DNA of 64,000 nucleotides from Microbacterium sp. Leaf320 (GCF_001423485.1 NZ_LMOD01000003.1:186001-250000); one strand, 5' to 3'. Counted from the first letter of the stretch, positions 8,528 to 17,197 are shown. Notes: generated from the letters alone by a model not told the origin. Numbers and translations are program-made.

Positions 8528-9697
8528 TCAGAGCCCGTTGCGACGTGCGACCTCGCCGAGCCAGGCGAGCGAGGGCTTCGGGGAGCGCTCGAACGTCTGG
8601 TGGTCGAAGCCGATCAGACCGAAGGTCGGGCGGAATCCGCTGGCCCACTCGTAGTTGTCGAGCGCGCTCCAGTGCTGGTACGCCTTGACCTCGATGCCGT
8701 CGGAGATCGCCCGGTGCAGCCCCTCGAGGGCGCCCTGCGTGTAAGCGATGCGGCGCGTGTCATCGCTGGTCGCGATGCCGTTCTCGGTCACGAGCACCGG
8801 CACGCCGCCGCTGCGCTCCCACGCACTGCGCACGCCCATCTCGAGTGCCTCGGGGAAGAACTCCCACCCGGTGAGCGTCGTCTCGACATCGTCCGCGACG
8901 GGCCGGGGCCCCTCGGGGCCGATGAAGGTGCGCGTGTACGCCTGCACGCCGACGAAGTCGTCGCCAGCCGACTGGTCGAGGTACCAGTGGTCGCGAGGGT
9001 CGCCGTACTCGGCGAGCATCTCGTCGGCCCCCGGCTCACCCGTGGAGTGGAAGGCCTGCGTCGCGATCGTCCATCCGGCCTGCACGCCCGAGACGGAGTG
9101 CAGGATCTCGGAGGCGCGGTGGTGCGCGTCGAGCAGCGTGTCGGCGACCGCGAGGTCGGGGTTCGGCAGGCCGAACGCGACGAGGTTGGCCGCATCCTCT
9201 CCCCCGGCGAGCATCGCCGCGATGTTCGGCTCGTTGATCGTGCAGACGTATTTCACGCCTTCGAGGATCGGGAGCACCGTCTCGACGTAGCGCGAGAACA
9301 GGTCGACCGCGTCGTCGGCACGCCAGAAGCCGTCCTTCTGGAACCACTGCGGCACCGTGAAGTGCATCAGCGTCACCGTCGGGTCGAGTCCGTTCTCGCG
9401 CGCCGTGTCGATCATGCGGCGGTAGTGGTGCAGCATCGCGCGAGACACGAAGCCGCGCTCCGGCTCGATGCGCGCCCACTCCATCGAGAAGCGGTACGAG
9501 TTCAGACCGGCGTCCGCCAGCAGACGCATGTCCTCCGGGTACCGGTGGAAGTGGTCGGCGGCGTCGCCCGAGGGCTCGACCATGGGCGAACCCGGAGCAT
9601 GCTCCATGGCCCACCAGTTGCTGGTCGTGTTGTTCCCCTCCACCTGATGGGCTGCGGTCGCAGCGCCCCAGAGAAAGCCGTCAGGGAATGTGAGCAC
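8528..9697 (-). CDS. glycoside hydrolase family 1 beta-glucosidase
   Basis: This cytoplasmic GH1 enzyme is expected to hydrolyse beta-glucosides or related disaccharides by a retaining mechanism. The acid/base Glu is in TINEPN (about residue 156) and the nucleophile Glu in LVTENG (about 308). WSALDNYEW near 347-355 is the aglycone-side motif. At 389 residues it is shorter than the usual ~450. The frame runs open to 9961, but the GTG at 9697 has AAAGGAG five bases upstream and gives the standard FPDGFLWG N-terminus. It is the last gene of the ABC importer operon, so the imported sugar is probably its substrate. Confidence 0.93.
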   Translation of the reverse strand: MLTFPDGFLWGAATAAHQVEGNNTTSNWWAMEHAPGSPMVEPSGDAADHFHRYPEDMRLLADAGLNSYRFSMEWARIEPERGFVSRAMLHHYRRMIDTARENGLDPTVTLMHFTVPQWFQKDGFWRADDAVDLFSRYVETVLPILEGVKYVCTINEPNIAAMLAGGEDAANLVAFGLPNPDLAVADTLLDAHHRASEILHSVSGVQAGWTIATQAFHSTGEPGADEMLAEYGDPRDHWYLDQSAGDDFVGVQAYTRTFIGPEGPRPVADDVETTLTGWEFFPEALEMGVRSAWERSGGVPVLVTENGIATSDDTRRIAYTQGALEGLHRAISDGIEVKAYQHWSALDNYEWASGFRPTFGLIGFDHQTFERSPKPSLAWLGEVARRNGL

Positions 9698-9728
9698 GAG
9701 TGCTCCTTTCGTCTTGCGATGGTCTTCG

Positions 9729-11453
9729 TCAGCGTTCGGCGCGTGCCGGGTTCGGCACGGCGTCGAGCAGCTGCACGGTGTATTCGTCCTCCGGATGCTG
9801 AAGCACCTGCGAGGTCTCGCCGCGTTCGACGACGCGACCGCTGTTGAGCACGAGGATGTTCTCGGTGACGAGACGCGCGCTGAGAAGATCGTGCGTGATG
9901 TAGAGCATGCTGATGCCCCATCTCTCACGCAGGTCCTCGAGCAGGGCGAGCACACCGGCACGCAGCGACACGTCGAGCATCGACACGGGCTCGTCGGCGA
10001 TCAGCACCTGCGGATCGCTCGCGAGCGCCCGGGCGATGACCACGCGCTGGCGCTGTCCGCCCGACAGCTGATGCGGCAGCTTGGCCGCGAACTGCTCGAC
10101 GGGCGTCAGCCCCACCGTCTCGAGGAGCTCGAGCACGCGGGCTCTCGCCTCATCACCGCGGAGCGGTGTGTAGTTGCGGATCGGCCGGCTCAGCGCGTAC
10201 TCCACCGTGTGCAGCGGGTTCAGCGCCGCATACGGGTCCTGGAACACCATCTGCACGTCCTTGCGCAGATCCCGGAGCCCCGTGCGGCGGAGCGTGGCCA
10301 CGTCGACGTCTCCGAAGCGCACGGTGCCCTCTGTCGGCTTCTCGACTCCGGTGATGAGCTTCGCGATCGTCGACTTGCCCGATCCGGAGGCGCCGACGAG
10401 AGCCAGAGCCTCGCCGGGTTCGAGCCGGAAGGAGACGTCGTCGACCGCGACCACCGGCTTCTCCCCGCGACGGGGAGCCGCATAGCGCTTGGACACGCCC
10501 TCGACCACGATCGCGGCATCGGCTCGTCGGGTGTCGCGCTGCGACACCGTGGGCAGGGTCTCGGTGAGGTCGGTGCGCGAGTGGCCCTCGCGGCGCCGGG
10601 TGCCGAGGTCGACGAATCCGGGGATCGAGATCGACTCGGCCCTGGGGTCGGCGTAATGGCTCAGCAGCATCCGCGTGTACTCGTCCTGCGGACGGTGCAG
10701 GATGTCGAGGCTCGGCGCGTCTTCGACGATCCGTCCCTCGTGCATCACCATCACGCGATCGGTCGCCTCGAGAACGATGCCCAGGTCGTGGCTGATGAGG
10801 ATCGCGGTGAAGTGCTCGGAGCGCTGCAGATCCTTGATCGTGTCCATCACGGCGTGCTGCACGAGCACGTCGAGAGCGGTGGTCGGCTCGTCGAACACCA
10901 TCAGCTGCGGCTCGAGCGACAGCGCGAGCGCGATCGAGGCGCGCTGGCGCATGCCGCCCGAGAGCTCACCCGGGTAACGCGAGAGCACCACGGGGTCGAG
11001 ACCGACCTTGCCGACCAGCTCGCGCGCCCTGGCATCCCGGCTCTCCTTGGCGACGTGCCCGTGAGCGGCGAAGATGTCCCGGAAGTGGTTGCCGATCGTG
11101 CGAACAGGGTTCAGCGCGTTCATGCCTGACTGCAGCACCATCGCGAACCCGCCCTGGCGCTGGCGACGCAGCTCCTCGGCGTTCAGCTCGCGGATGTCGC
11201 GGCCGTCGAACAGGATGCGTCCGCCGCTGATGCGAGCCGGCGGCTTCTGCAGACGGGTCAGCGCGAAGCCGAGCGTCGACTTGCCCGAGCCCGACTCGCC
11301 GACGAGACCGACGAACTCGCCGCGGCGCAGCGTGAACGAGACGTTCTCGACCGCAGTTACCGGCGTCGTGCCCGGCGACGCGTATTCGACGGACAGACCC
11401 TGGACGTCCAGCAGCACGTCATCCGTGGAGGTGTTCGCTTCCATGGCGCTCAT
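9729..11453 (-). CDS. Opp/Dpp-type ABC transporter, fused double ATP-binding protein
   Basis: The 574-residue protein joins two ATPase domains that are separate OppD- and OppF-type proteins in many bacteria. Domain 1 has Walker A GESGSGKST, signature LSGGMRQR and Walker B VFDEPTTALD. Domain 2 has GASGSGKST, LSGGQRQR and IADEPVSMLD. A linker with little conservation joins them. It powers uptake through the two permeases encoded just upstream. The ATG at 11453 overlaps the preceding permease stop as ATGA; the longer open frame to 11855 lies inside that permease gene. Although the family is named for peptides, members also import oligosaccharides, and the adjacent beta-glucosidase points that way. 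Confidence 0.93.
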   Translation of the reverse strand: MSAMEANTSTDDVLLDVQGLSVEYASPGTTPVTAVENVSFTLRRGEFVGLVGESGSGKSTLGFALTRLQKPPARISGGRILFDGRDIRELNAEELRRQRQGGFAMVLQSGMNALNPVRTIGNHFRDIFAAHGHVAKESRDARARELVGKVGLDPVVLSRYPGELSGGMRQRASIALALSLEPQLMVFDEPTTALDVLVQHAVMDTIKDLQRSEHFTAILISHDLGIVLEATDRVMVMHEGRIVEDAPSLDILHRPQDEYTRMLLSHYADPRAESISIPGFVDLGTRRREGHSRTDLTETLPTVSQRDTRRADAAIVVEGVSKRYAAPRRGEKPVVAVDDVSFRLEPGEALALVGASGSGKSTIAKLITGVEKPTEGTVRFGDVDVATLRRTGLRDLRKDVQMVFQDPYAALNPLHTVEYALSRPIRNYTPLRGDEARARVLELLETVGLTPVEQFAAKLPHQLSGGQRQRVVIARALASDPQVLIADEPVSMLDVSLRAGVLALLEDLRERWGISMLYITHDLLSARLVTENILVLNSGRVVERGETSQVLQHPEDEYTVQLLDAVPNPARAER

Positions 11454-12364
11454 CGGCCCTTCCCCTCTCGCAGGCGCGGATTGGAGATGCCGTCCACGCC
11501 GAAGTTGATCAGTGTCAGGCTCAGAGCGAGCAGGGCGATGCAGAGACCGGGGGCGAACAGCAGCAGCCACTGCCCGGTGAGCAGCGAGTTGGAGTTCTGC
11601 GCCCAGTAGAGCATGGTGCCCCAGCTGACGATGCTCGAGTCGCCGAGCCCGAGGAACTCGAGGCCCGCTTCGGCGAGGATCGCCGCGGTCGCCGCCCCGA
11701 AGAGCGTGCCCGCGATGATCGAGGTCATGTTCGGCAGGATCTCGCGGAACACGATGCGCGCCCGGCTGTCGCCCGAGAACTGCGCCGAGGTGACGAAGTC
11801 GTTGCCCCGGAGCGACTGGGTCTGGCTGCGCAGCACTCGCGCGCCCCACGCCCATCCGGTGACGACGATCACCGCGATGATCATCAGGATGCCGCCGTTC
11901 TGCAAGTAGGCGGCGATCACGATCATCAGCGGGAGTCCGGGGATCACCAGGAAGAGGTTGACGATGAAGCCGACCACCTCGCCAGCGAATCCGCGCATGT
12001 AGCCCCAGCTGAGTCCGATCAGCACGGCGACGATCGTCGAGAGGATGCCGGCGGCCATGCCGACCAGCAGGCTGATCTGCGAGCCGTAGATCAGCTGGCT
12101 CAGGACGTCTTCACCCGCAGCCGTGGTGCCGAGCCAGTGCGCGGCCGACGCGTCGGCGTTGCGCTCGAACGAGTTGTCCTTCGGGCCGTAGGGCGCGAGC
12201 AGCGGTGCGAACACCGCGACCAGCACGAACAGCCCGAGGATGATGAGGCCGAGGCGAGCCTTGCCGTTGGACCAGAGGGTGCCCACCATCCGGGCGAACG
12301 AGCGCCACGGGCTGGGAGCCGCGATCCGGTCGGAGGGAACCTTGACATTCATGGTGGAGGTCAT
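11450..12364 (-). CDS. Opp/Dpp-type ABC transporter permease, OppC-like
   Basis: This 304-residue inner-membrane subunit has an N-terminal helix, then a periplasmic-side segment with the HWLGTTAAGEDVLSQL pattern typical of OppC/DppC, followed by five hydrophobic segments. The EAA loop is visible around EAGLEFLGLGD. It pairs with the OppB-like permease whose stop overlaps its ATG by four bases. It overlaps the ATPase gene in the same way, so the whole operon appears translationally coupled. Confidence 0.93.
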   Translation of the reverse strand: MTSTMNVKVPSDRIAAPSPWRSFARMVGTLWSNGKARLGLIILGLFVLVAVFAPLLAPYGPKDNSFERNADASAAHWLGTTAAGEDVLSQLIYGSQISLLVGMAAGILSTIVAVLIGLSWGYMRGFAGEVVGFIVNLFLVIPGLPLMIVIAAYLQNGGILMIIAVIVVTGWAWGARVLRSQTQSLRGNDFVTSAQFSGDSRARIVFREILPNMTSIIAGTLFGAATAAILAEAGLEFLGLGDSSIVSWGTMLYWAQNSNSLLTGQWLLLFAPGLCIALLALSLTLINFGVDGISNPRLREGKGR

Positions 12365-13341
12365 CGGCGGGTCCTTGGATCCAGCACGCCGTACAGGATG
12401 TCGACGAGGAAGTTGGCGACGAGCACGCTCACGGTGATCATCAGGAAGAGCGCCTGCATGAGCGGGTAGTCCTGCCCGATCACGGCGTTGAAGAGCAGGT
12501 ATCCGATACCCGGATAGCCGAACACCTGCTCCACGAGGATCGATCCGCCGACCACGCCACCGAGCGTGAGCCCGAAGCCGGTGAGGTTCGGCAGGATCGC
12601 ATTTCGTGCGGCGTAGCGGAGAGCGATGGTGCGACCGTGCAGGCCGTTCGCCTCGGCGAAGGTCACGTAGTCGTCACCCAGCGTGTTGATCATCGCGTTG
12701 CGCATGCCGATGATCCATCCGCCGAGCGACGTCAACAGGATCGTCACCGCCGGGAGGATCGCATGCTGCACGAGGTCGATGAAGAAGTCCCAGGTGAAGC
12801 CCGGTGTGGTGGTCGCCGAGTAGGCGCCCGTCGTCGGGAACCAGTGCAGCACGTATCCGAAGAAGAACAGCAGCAGCAGGGCGGTCCAGAAATACGGGAA
12901 GGTGCTGAGGAACGATCCGGTCAGAGTCGGCAGCGAGTCCAGCCACGTGCCACGGCGCCAGGCGGCGGCGGTGCCGATCAGCGTGCCGATCACGAACGCG
13001 AGGATCGTGACGATTCCGACGAGGCCGATCGTGTACGGCAGCGCGGTCGAGACCATGCTCGACACGGTCTGCGGATAGAACGTGTACGAGACGCCGAAGT
13101 CGAGCCGGGCGACCTGACCGAGGTACGCCACGTACTGGTCCCAGATCGATCCGGTCGGCACGCCGAGCTGGGCCTCGATCGCTGCCCGCGTCGCATCCGA
13201 CACCGGGCCGTTCTGCGAGAGCTTCGCGATCGCGGCGTCGGCCGGAGAGCCGGGCATGAGTCGCGGAAGGAAGAAGTTCAGCGTGATGGCGGCCCACAGC
13301 GTGAGCACGAACAGGCCGACCTTCTGGAGGACGTACTTCAT
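12361..13341 (-). CDS. Opp/Dpp-type ABC transporter permease, OppB-like
   Basis: This 326-residue protein begins with a membrane helix (KVGLFVLTLWAAITLNFFLPRLMPG), the usual OppB/DppB start, followed by an extracytoplasmic stretch and five more hydrophobic segments. The cytoplasmic EAA loop lies near EANGLHGRTIALRYAARNAILP. It forms the channel together with the OppC-like subunit. ATGA overlaps join it to both neighbours. Confidence 0.93.
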   Translation of the reverse strand: MKYVLQKVGLFVLTLWAAITLNFFLPRLMPGSPADAAIAKLSQNGPVSDATRAAIEAQLGVPTGSIWDQYVAYLGQVARLDFGVSYTFYPQTVSSMVSTALPYTIGLVGIVTILAFVIGTLIGTAAAWRRGTWLDSLPTLTGSFLSTFPYFWTALLLLFFFGYVLHWFPTTGAYSATTTPGFTWDFFIDLVQHAILPAVTILLTSLGGWIIGMRNAMINTLGDDYVTFAEANGLHGRTIALRYAARNAILPNLTGFGLTLGGVVGGSILVEQVFGYPGIGYLLFNAVIGQDYPLMQALFLMITVSVLVANFLVDILYGVLDPRTRR

Positions 13342-15002
13342 CGGTCATCCTCCTTCACACGCTCGAGCCGGGTGAAGATGCCCAGAGGTGCCGAGTCGTA
13401 GTTCTGCGGGATCATGTACGGGTCGTCCTCTGAGGGCCATCCGGTGAACTTGGAATCGTTGAACAGGCCCCAGATGCCGCCGTAGTAGAGGCCGATGACC
13501 GGCATCTCCTCGTAGACGATGGCCTGCAGCTCCTGCACGATCTCGGTCTGGCGCGCGGGGTCGACGGTCTCGCGGTACTCCTTGAGCAGCGCGTCGGCTT
13601 CGTCCGAGCGGTAGCGCTCGAAGTTGTTCGCGGTCGCTTCGCCCGAGGGCACGTAGAACTCGCTCGAGAGCAGGTTGTTGTACGCCTGGTAGATGTCGCC
13701 GTTGCCCATGCCGCCGATGGCCATCTCGAAGTCGCCGTTGCTGATGGCGCTCTGGTAGCCGGCCGGCTGCGGAAGCTTGAGGGTCACCTTGACGCCGACC
13801 TCAGCCAGCTGGCTCTGCACCGTCTGCGCCGCGCGGGTCCAGTCGGAGTAGCCGTTGGCGGTCGTCAGCGCGAACTCGAGCTGCTCTCCGTCGGCGCCGA
13901 CGAGGCGGTCGCCGTCGAGGGTGTATCCCGCTTCGGCGAACGCCGCGAGTGCGGCATCCGTGTCCTGGGTGATCATGCCCGCGTCGGGGATGCTCGGATC
14001 GAGGTACTCCTCCTGGTTGGGGCGGATGAGTCCGGTCTGCCCTGCGGGCTCCATGTACCCCTCCGAGGCCGTCTCGGCGATCTCCTCACGGTCGAGTGAG
14101 AGGGCGATGCCTCGGCGCACGTTGACGTCGTCGAACGGTGCGACCTCGAGGTTCGGCATCAACGCGATCACGCCTCCCGGCGGGAACCACCAGGCGTTGT
14201 CGTCGCTTGCCGCACCCCACGTGCCCTCGACATCGGAGATGAACGAGTAGGCCCAGTCGTAACCGCGCGTGACGGTGTCGAGCTGCGAATTCGTGGACGG
14301 CAGGATGATGTGCTCGATCTCGATCTTGTCGGCCTGCCAGTAGTCGGGGTTCTTGTCCACCGAGTACTGCTGGTCGTTGTAGTTGCCGAGCACGAACGGC
14401 CCGGTGCCGACCGGGTTCTCGTTGCGATAGGTGCCCGGATCCTTCACATCCGACCAGAGGTGCTCGGGCACGATCATGGTCTGACCGAGGATCGGCAGCG
14501 ACGGCGCGTCATCGGTCTGCAGGTGCATGATGACGTCATCGCCGTCGACCTCGACGGTCTCGAGGTGCTGCCAGGCGCCCTTGATGTCGAGCGAGGGGTT
14601 GTCCTTGAGCAGCTGGAACGTGAACGCCACGTCATCGGGCGTCAGCCTCTCGCCGTCGCTCCACTCGACGTCGTCGCGGATCGTCATCACGACCGTGCGG
14701 GCATCGGGCTGCGACCATTCGCTTGCCAGCCACGGGTTCTCGGTTCCGTCGAGCGGGTTCACCAGGATCAGCGGCTCATAGATCCACCGCGACGCCGTGC
14801 GCGTGTTGGTCAGATACGGGTTGAAGTTCCGCGTGAAGAACGGGTTCCCCTTGTCCGCATTGATGAGCATCGTGTCGTCGCCGATCGATGGATCGGGCTG
14901 CGAACTGATCTGGATGCTGCAACCGCTGAGCACGACGGCTGCTGCCGCCAGTCCCACGATCGCGGCTCTCCGCCAGCGTCGGAGCATGTGCGTCTTCGCC
15001 AC
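13338..15002 (-). CDS. ABC transporter solute-binding lipoprotein, family 5
   Basis: This 554-residue secreted lipoprotein captures the substrate for the importer. A lipobox VLSGC places the acylated Cys near residue 28 after a short hydrophobic signal. The body has the SBP_bac_5 layout, including TGPFVLGNYND and a C-terminal lobe resuming near residue 480. The GTG at 15002 has GAGGTGG four bases upstream; an internal ATG five codons later is possible. A LacI-type operator and a good promoter lie about 80 bases upstream. The predicted ligand is a beta-linked oligosaccharide, inferred only from the GH1 gene in the operon. Confidence 0.92.
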   Translation of the reverse strand: MAKTHMLRRWRRAAIVGLAAAAVVLSGCSIQISSQPDPSIGDDTMLINADKGNPFFTRNFNPYLTNTRTASRWIYEPLILVNPLDGTENPWLASEWSQPDARTVVMTIRDDVEWSDGERLTPDDVAFTFQLLKDNPSLDIKGAWQHLETVEVDGDDVIMHLQTDDAPSLPILGQTMIVPEHLWSDVKDPGTYRNENPVGTGPFVLGNYNDQQYSVDKNPDYWQADKIEIEHIILPSTNSQLDTVTRGYDWAYSFISDVEGTWGAASDDNAWWFPPGGVIALMPNLEVAPFDDVNVRRGIALSLDREEIAETASEGYMEPAGQTGLIRPNQEEYLDPSIPDAGMITQDTDAALAAFAEAGYTLDGDRLVGADGEQLEFALTTANGYSDWTRAAQTVQSQLAEVGVKVTLKLPQPAGYQSAISNGDFEMAIGGMGNGDIYQAYNNLLSSEFYVPSGEATANNFERYRSDEADALLKEYRETVDPARQTEIVQELQAIVYEEMPVIGLYYGGIWGLFNDSKFTGWPSEDDPYMIPQNYDSAPLGIFTRLERVKEDDR

Positions 15003-15079
15003 ACTGCCACCTCATGTCGTCTGTGTCATGAAGGGGGTCCCGCGGGTCGGGGCACCCCGCGGCCGAAGCCGCATAACCG

Positions 15080-15109
15080 ATTGTAAGCGCATACATTTTG
15101 CGATTGCAA
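15080..15109 (-). promoter_or_regulatory. promoter of the ABC importer/beta-glucosidase operon
   Basis: On the minus strand a -35 TTGCAA (15109-15104) and -10 TACAAT (15085-15080) are 18 bases apart. The leader to the GTG at 15002 would be about 70 bases. A 7-base-arm dyad, CCCCTTGACAAGGGG at 15110-15124, abuts the -35 on its upstream side. Confidence 0.65.
15082..15095. promoter_or_regulatory. LacI-family operator
   Basis: TGTAAGCGCATACA is palindromic at 12 of 14 positions and carries the central GCGC typical of LacI/GalR operators. It overlaps the -10 and spacer of the operon promoter, so binding would block transcription. The LacI regulator encoded at 16094-17197 is the obvious candidate to bind it. 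Confidence 0.65.
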
Positions 15110-15135
15110 CCCCTTGACAAGGGGGCCAGGCGCCG

Positions 15136-15160
15136 CCATCCCCCTCAGTAACAGGGATGG
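15136..15160 (-). terminator. short stem-loop after the MarR gene
   Basis: CCATCCC (15136-15142) and GGGATGG (15154-15160) form a 7-base stem with an 11-base loop, 20 bases past the MarR stop codon. No U-tract is seen, so termination is only a possibility. Confidence 0.35.
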
Positions 15161-15180
15161 GAGCGGTGCCAAACTCGCGA

Positions 15181-15633
15181 CTACCCGGCGCCGCCGCGCA
15201 GCGAGCGCGCCATGCTCTGGAGCGCCCGGAACGCCGCCGTCTGCTCGGCATCCGTCATGCCCGAGAGCATCCTGACCTCGACCGATCGCACCGCGGCCGT
15301 CGCAGCCGCCAGACTCTGCCTGCCCCGCGGGGTGAGTGTCGTCGGGAGAGCCTTGCCGGTCGGAGGTTCGGCGGGCCTCGTGACGAAGCCGTCGCGCTCG
15401 AGCCCCTGCAGCAGGACGTTCATCGACTGCCTGGTGACGAACGCACCGCGGGCCAGCTCGGAGTTCGACAGCCCTGGGCGCTGAGCGAGCAGTTCGAGGC
15501 AGGAATAGTGCGTGATGGTCATGCCGAGCGGGCGCAGCACCTCTTCCATCGCCGCACGGAGCGCACTCGCGGCCTCCTTGAGCAGGTACCCGAGCGATGT
15601 GTCCAGGTCGATGCCCACGCCGTCTTGACTCAT
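15181..15633 (-). CDS. MarR family transcriptional regulator
   Basis: This 150-residue protein has the winged-helix layout of MarR repressors: LSNSELARGAFVTRQSMNVLLQGLERDGFV covers the recognition helix and the start of the wing, flanked by long dimerisation helices. It is divergent from the VOC-family gene. Two perfect-arm TGTCAG/CTGACA palindromes lie in the 66-base gap, one of them over its own start codon, so it probably represses itself and the VOC gene. The inducing ligand is unknown. Confidence 0.92.
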   Translation of the reverse strand: MSQDGVGIDLDTSLGYLLKEAASALRAAMEEVLRPLGMTITHYSCLELLAQRPGLSNSELARGAFVTRQSMNVLLQGLERDGFVTRPAEPPTGKALPTTLTPRGRQSLAAATAAVRSVEVRMLSGMTDAEQTAAFRALQSMARSLRGGAG

Positions 15634-15649
15634 GTCAGTATTCTGACAT
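15632..15649. promoter_or_regulatory. MarR operator 1
   Basis: ATGTCAG-TATT-CTGACAT is a dyad with perfect 7-base arms. It overlaps the MarR ATG. Its centre is 28 bases from that of operator 2. Confidence 0.7.
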
Positions 15650-15660
15650 ACATTGATTCA

Positions 15661-15676
15661 TGTCAGATAACTGACA
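15661..15676. promoter_or_regulatory. MarR operator 2
   Basis: TGTCAG-ATAA-CTGACA has the same arms as operator 1 with a different centre. It lies 24 bases before the VOC gene start, where it could cover that gene's promoter or early transcript. Confidence 0.7.
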
Positions 15677-15699
15677 CACACCAAGGAAAGAGTCCCACC

Positions 15700-16068
15700 A
15701 TGCCCGTCACCGGCCCCGACTTCGTCTCCCTCCAGACCCGCGACCTCACCGCCTCCCAGGCGTTCTACGAGAAGTACCTCGGCCTGGTCCGCTCGCAGGC
15801 CGGGCCCCCGCACGCCGTCGTCTTCGAGACGACGCCGATCGCCTTCGCGCTGCGCGACATCGCGCCGGGCACCGACCTCGACGGGGTCGACCAGCCGGGG
15901 ATCGGCGCCGCGATCTGGCTGCACGCCACCGATGTGCAGGAGATCCACGACGCTCTCGCCGCCGACGGACACACGATCGTCGCGGATCCGATCGACGGCC
16001 CGTTCGGCCGCACCTTCACGTTCGCCGACCCCGACGGCTACCGCATCACGCTGCACGACCGCGCCTGA
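15700..16068 (+). CDS. VOC family protein (glyoxalase/dioxygenase fold)
   Basis: This 122-residue cytoplasmic protein shows the paired beta-alpha-beta-beta-beta modules of the vicinal oxygen chelate superfamily, with SLQTRDLTASQAFYEKYLGL at the start and FADPDGYRITLHD at the end. Members include glyoxalases, ring-cleavage dioxygenases and antibiotic-binding resistance proteins. The reaction here is unknown. The ATG at 15700 has AAGGAAAG about nine bases upstream. Its control by a divergent MarR suggests response to a toxic small molecule. Confidence 0.88.
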   Translation: MPVTGPDFVSLQTRDLTASQAFYEKYLGLVRSQAGPPHAVVFETTPIAFALRDIAPGTDLDGVDQPGIGAAIWLHATDVQEIHDALAADGHTIVADPIDGPFGRTFTFADPDGYRITLHDRA

Positions 16069-16093
16069 GCACGGACTCCTCGCCAGGGCTCCG

Positions 16094-17197
16094 TCAGGGG
16101 CGCTGCGAGCTCTCTCGGACGAGGATCTGCAGGGGCAGGCGCACGGTCATCGGATCGGCGTCCGGCTGCTCGAGGCGTCGTGCGAGCAGCTGCACGGCGG
16201 CACGACCGAGATCGATCATCGGCTGACGAACGGTCGTGAGCGCCGGACGCGAGAGCGCGGCCGCCTCGAGCCCGTCGAAGCCGGTGACCCTCACATCGTC
16301 CGGCACGCGGATGCCCGCCGAGTGGAACGCGTCGATCGCACCGAGAGCCATCTGGTCGTTCGCCGCGACCAGCACCGACGGCGCCCCCTGGGCGATGAGC
16401 TCTTCCGCGGCGGCATGACCCGAGGCGCGGGTGAAGTCGCCACGCAGCACCGTCACGTCGTCGATGGCGAGCCCCGCCTCGGCGACGGCGGTAGCGAAGC
16501 CGTCCCAGCGCTGCGCACCGTCCGGTGAGTCCTCCGGGCCGCCGAGGAAGGCGATACCCCCGGGGTCGGCCTCTGCGAGCACGAGTCGGGTGAGTTCGGT
16601 CATCGCCTCGGCGTTGTTGACCGTCACGTGGTCGTAGCTGTCGCCCCGCGCGGGGCCCGAGAGCACGACCACCGGGATCCGCTGGGCGAGCCGGGCGAGC
16701 ACATCGGCCGGCACGCTCTGCGCCAGCACCATCAGCCCGTCGACCCGGCCGGCGATATCGCGCACGGTCTCGCGGGTGGGATCGTCACGACCGACGCCGA
16801 TCATGAGCACGAAGCCCTGCTTCCACGCCTCGAGCTCGGCGCCCCGCAGCACCTCGTCGAGGAACAGCATGGTCGGATGTGGCGCGTCGGCGTCCGCCGA
16901 CGCCTGCTCGACCGTGAACGGCGGCGCGTCGGCCTGCTCGTCGGCGAGCACATCGAGCACCGGCGCATCCTCCGATGCGTCGAAACCCGGGAAGTACAGC
17001 CCCAGCACACCGGTGCGGCGTTCGGCCAAGCCGCGCGCGCTGCCGCTGGGCACGTAGCCGAGCTCGGAGACCGTGTCGAGCACGCGCTCGCGGGTGGCCG
17101 GGCGCACGGCATCCGGCTGCCGAAGCACCCGCGAGACGGTGGCGATCGACACTCCGGCGCGCTCTGCGACGTCGTAGACGGTCGCCTTCTTGCTCAC
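16094..17197 (-). CDS. LacI family transcriptional regulator
   Basis: This 367-residue repressor has an N-terminal LacI helix-turn-helix (TVYDVAERAGVSIATVSRVL near residues 6-25), a hinge region, and a periplasmic-binding-protein-like sensor domain. The hinge-proximal segment RRTGVLGLYFPG matches the domain boundary. The GTG start at 17197 overlaps the methyltransferase stop as GTGA and has GGAGGAGG just upstream. It is likely the regulator of the importer/beta-glucosidase operon, whose promoter holds a LacI-type operator about 1 kb downstream. Its effector would be an imported sugar, by inference. Confidence 0.93.
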   Translation of the reverse strand: MSKKATVYDVAERAGVSIATVSRVLRQPDAVRPATRERVLDTVSELGYVPSGSARGLAERRTGVLGLYFPGFDASEDAPVLDVLADEQADAPPFTVEQASADADAPHPTMLFLDEVLRGAELEAWKQGFVLMIGVGRDDPTRETVRDIAGRVDGLMVLAQSVPADVLARLAQRIPVVVLSGPARGDSYDHVTVNNAEAMTELTRLVLAEADPGGIAFLGGPEDSPDGAQRWDGFATAVAEAGLAIDDVTVLRGDFTRASGHAAAEELIAQGAPSVLVAANDQMALGAIDAFHSAGIRVPDDVRVTGFDGLEAAALSRPALTTVRQPMIDLGRAAVQLLARRLEQPDADPMTVRLPLQILVRESSQRP

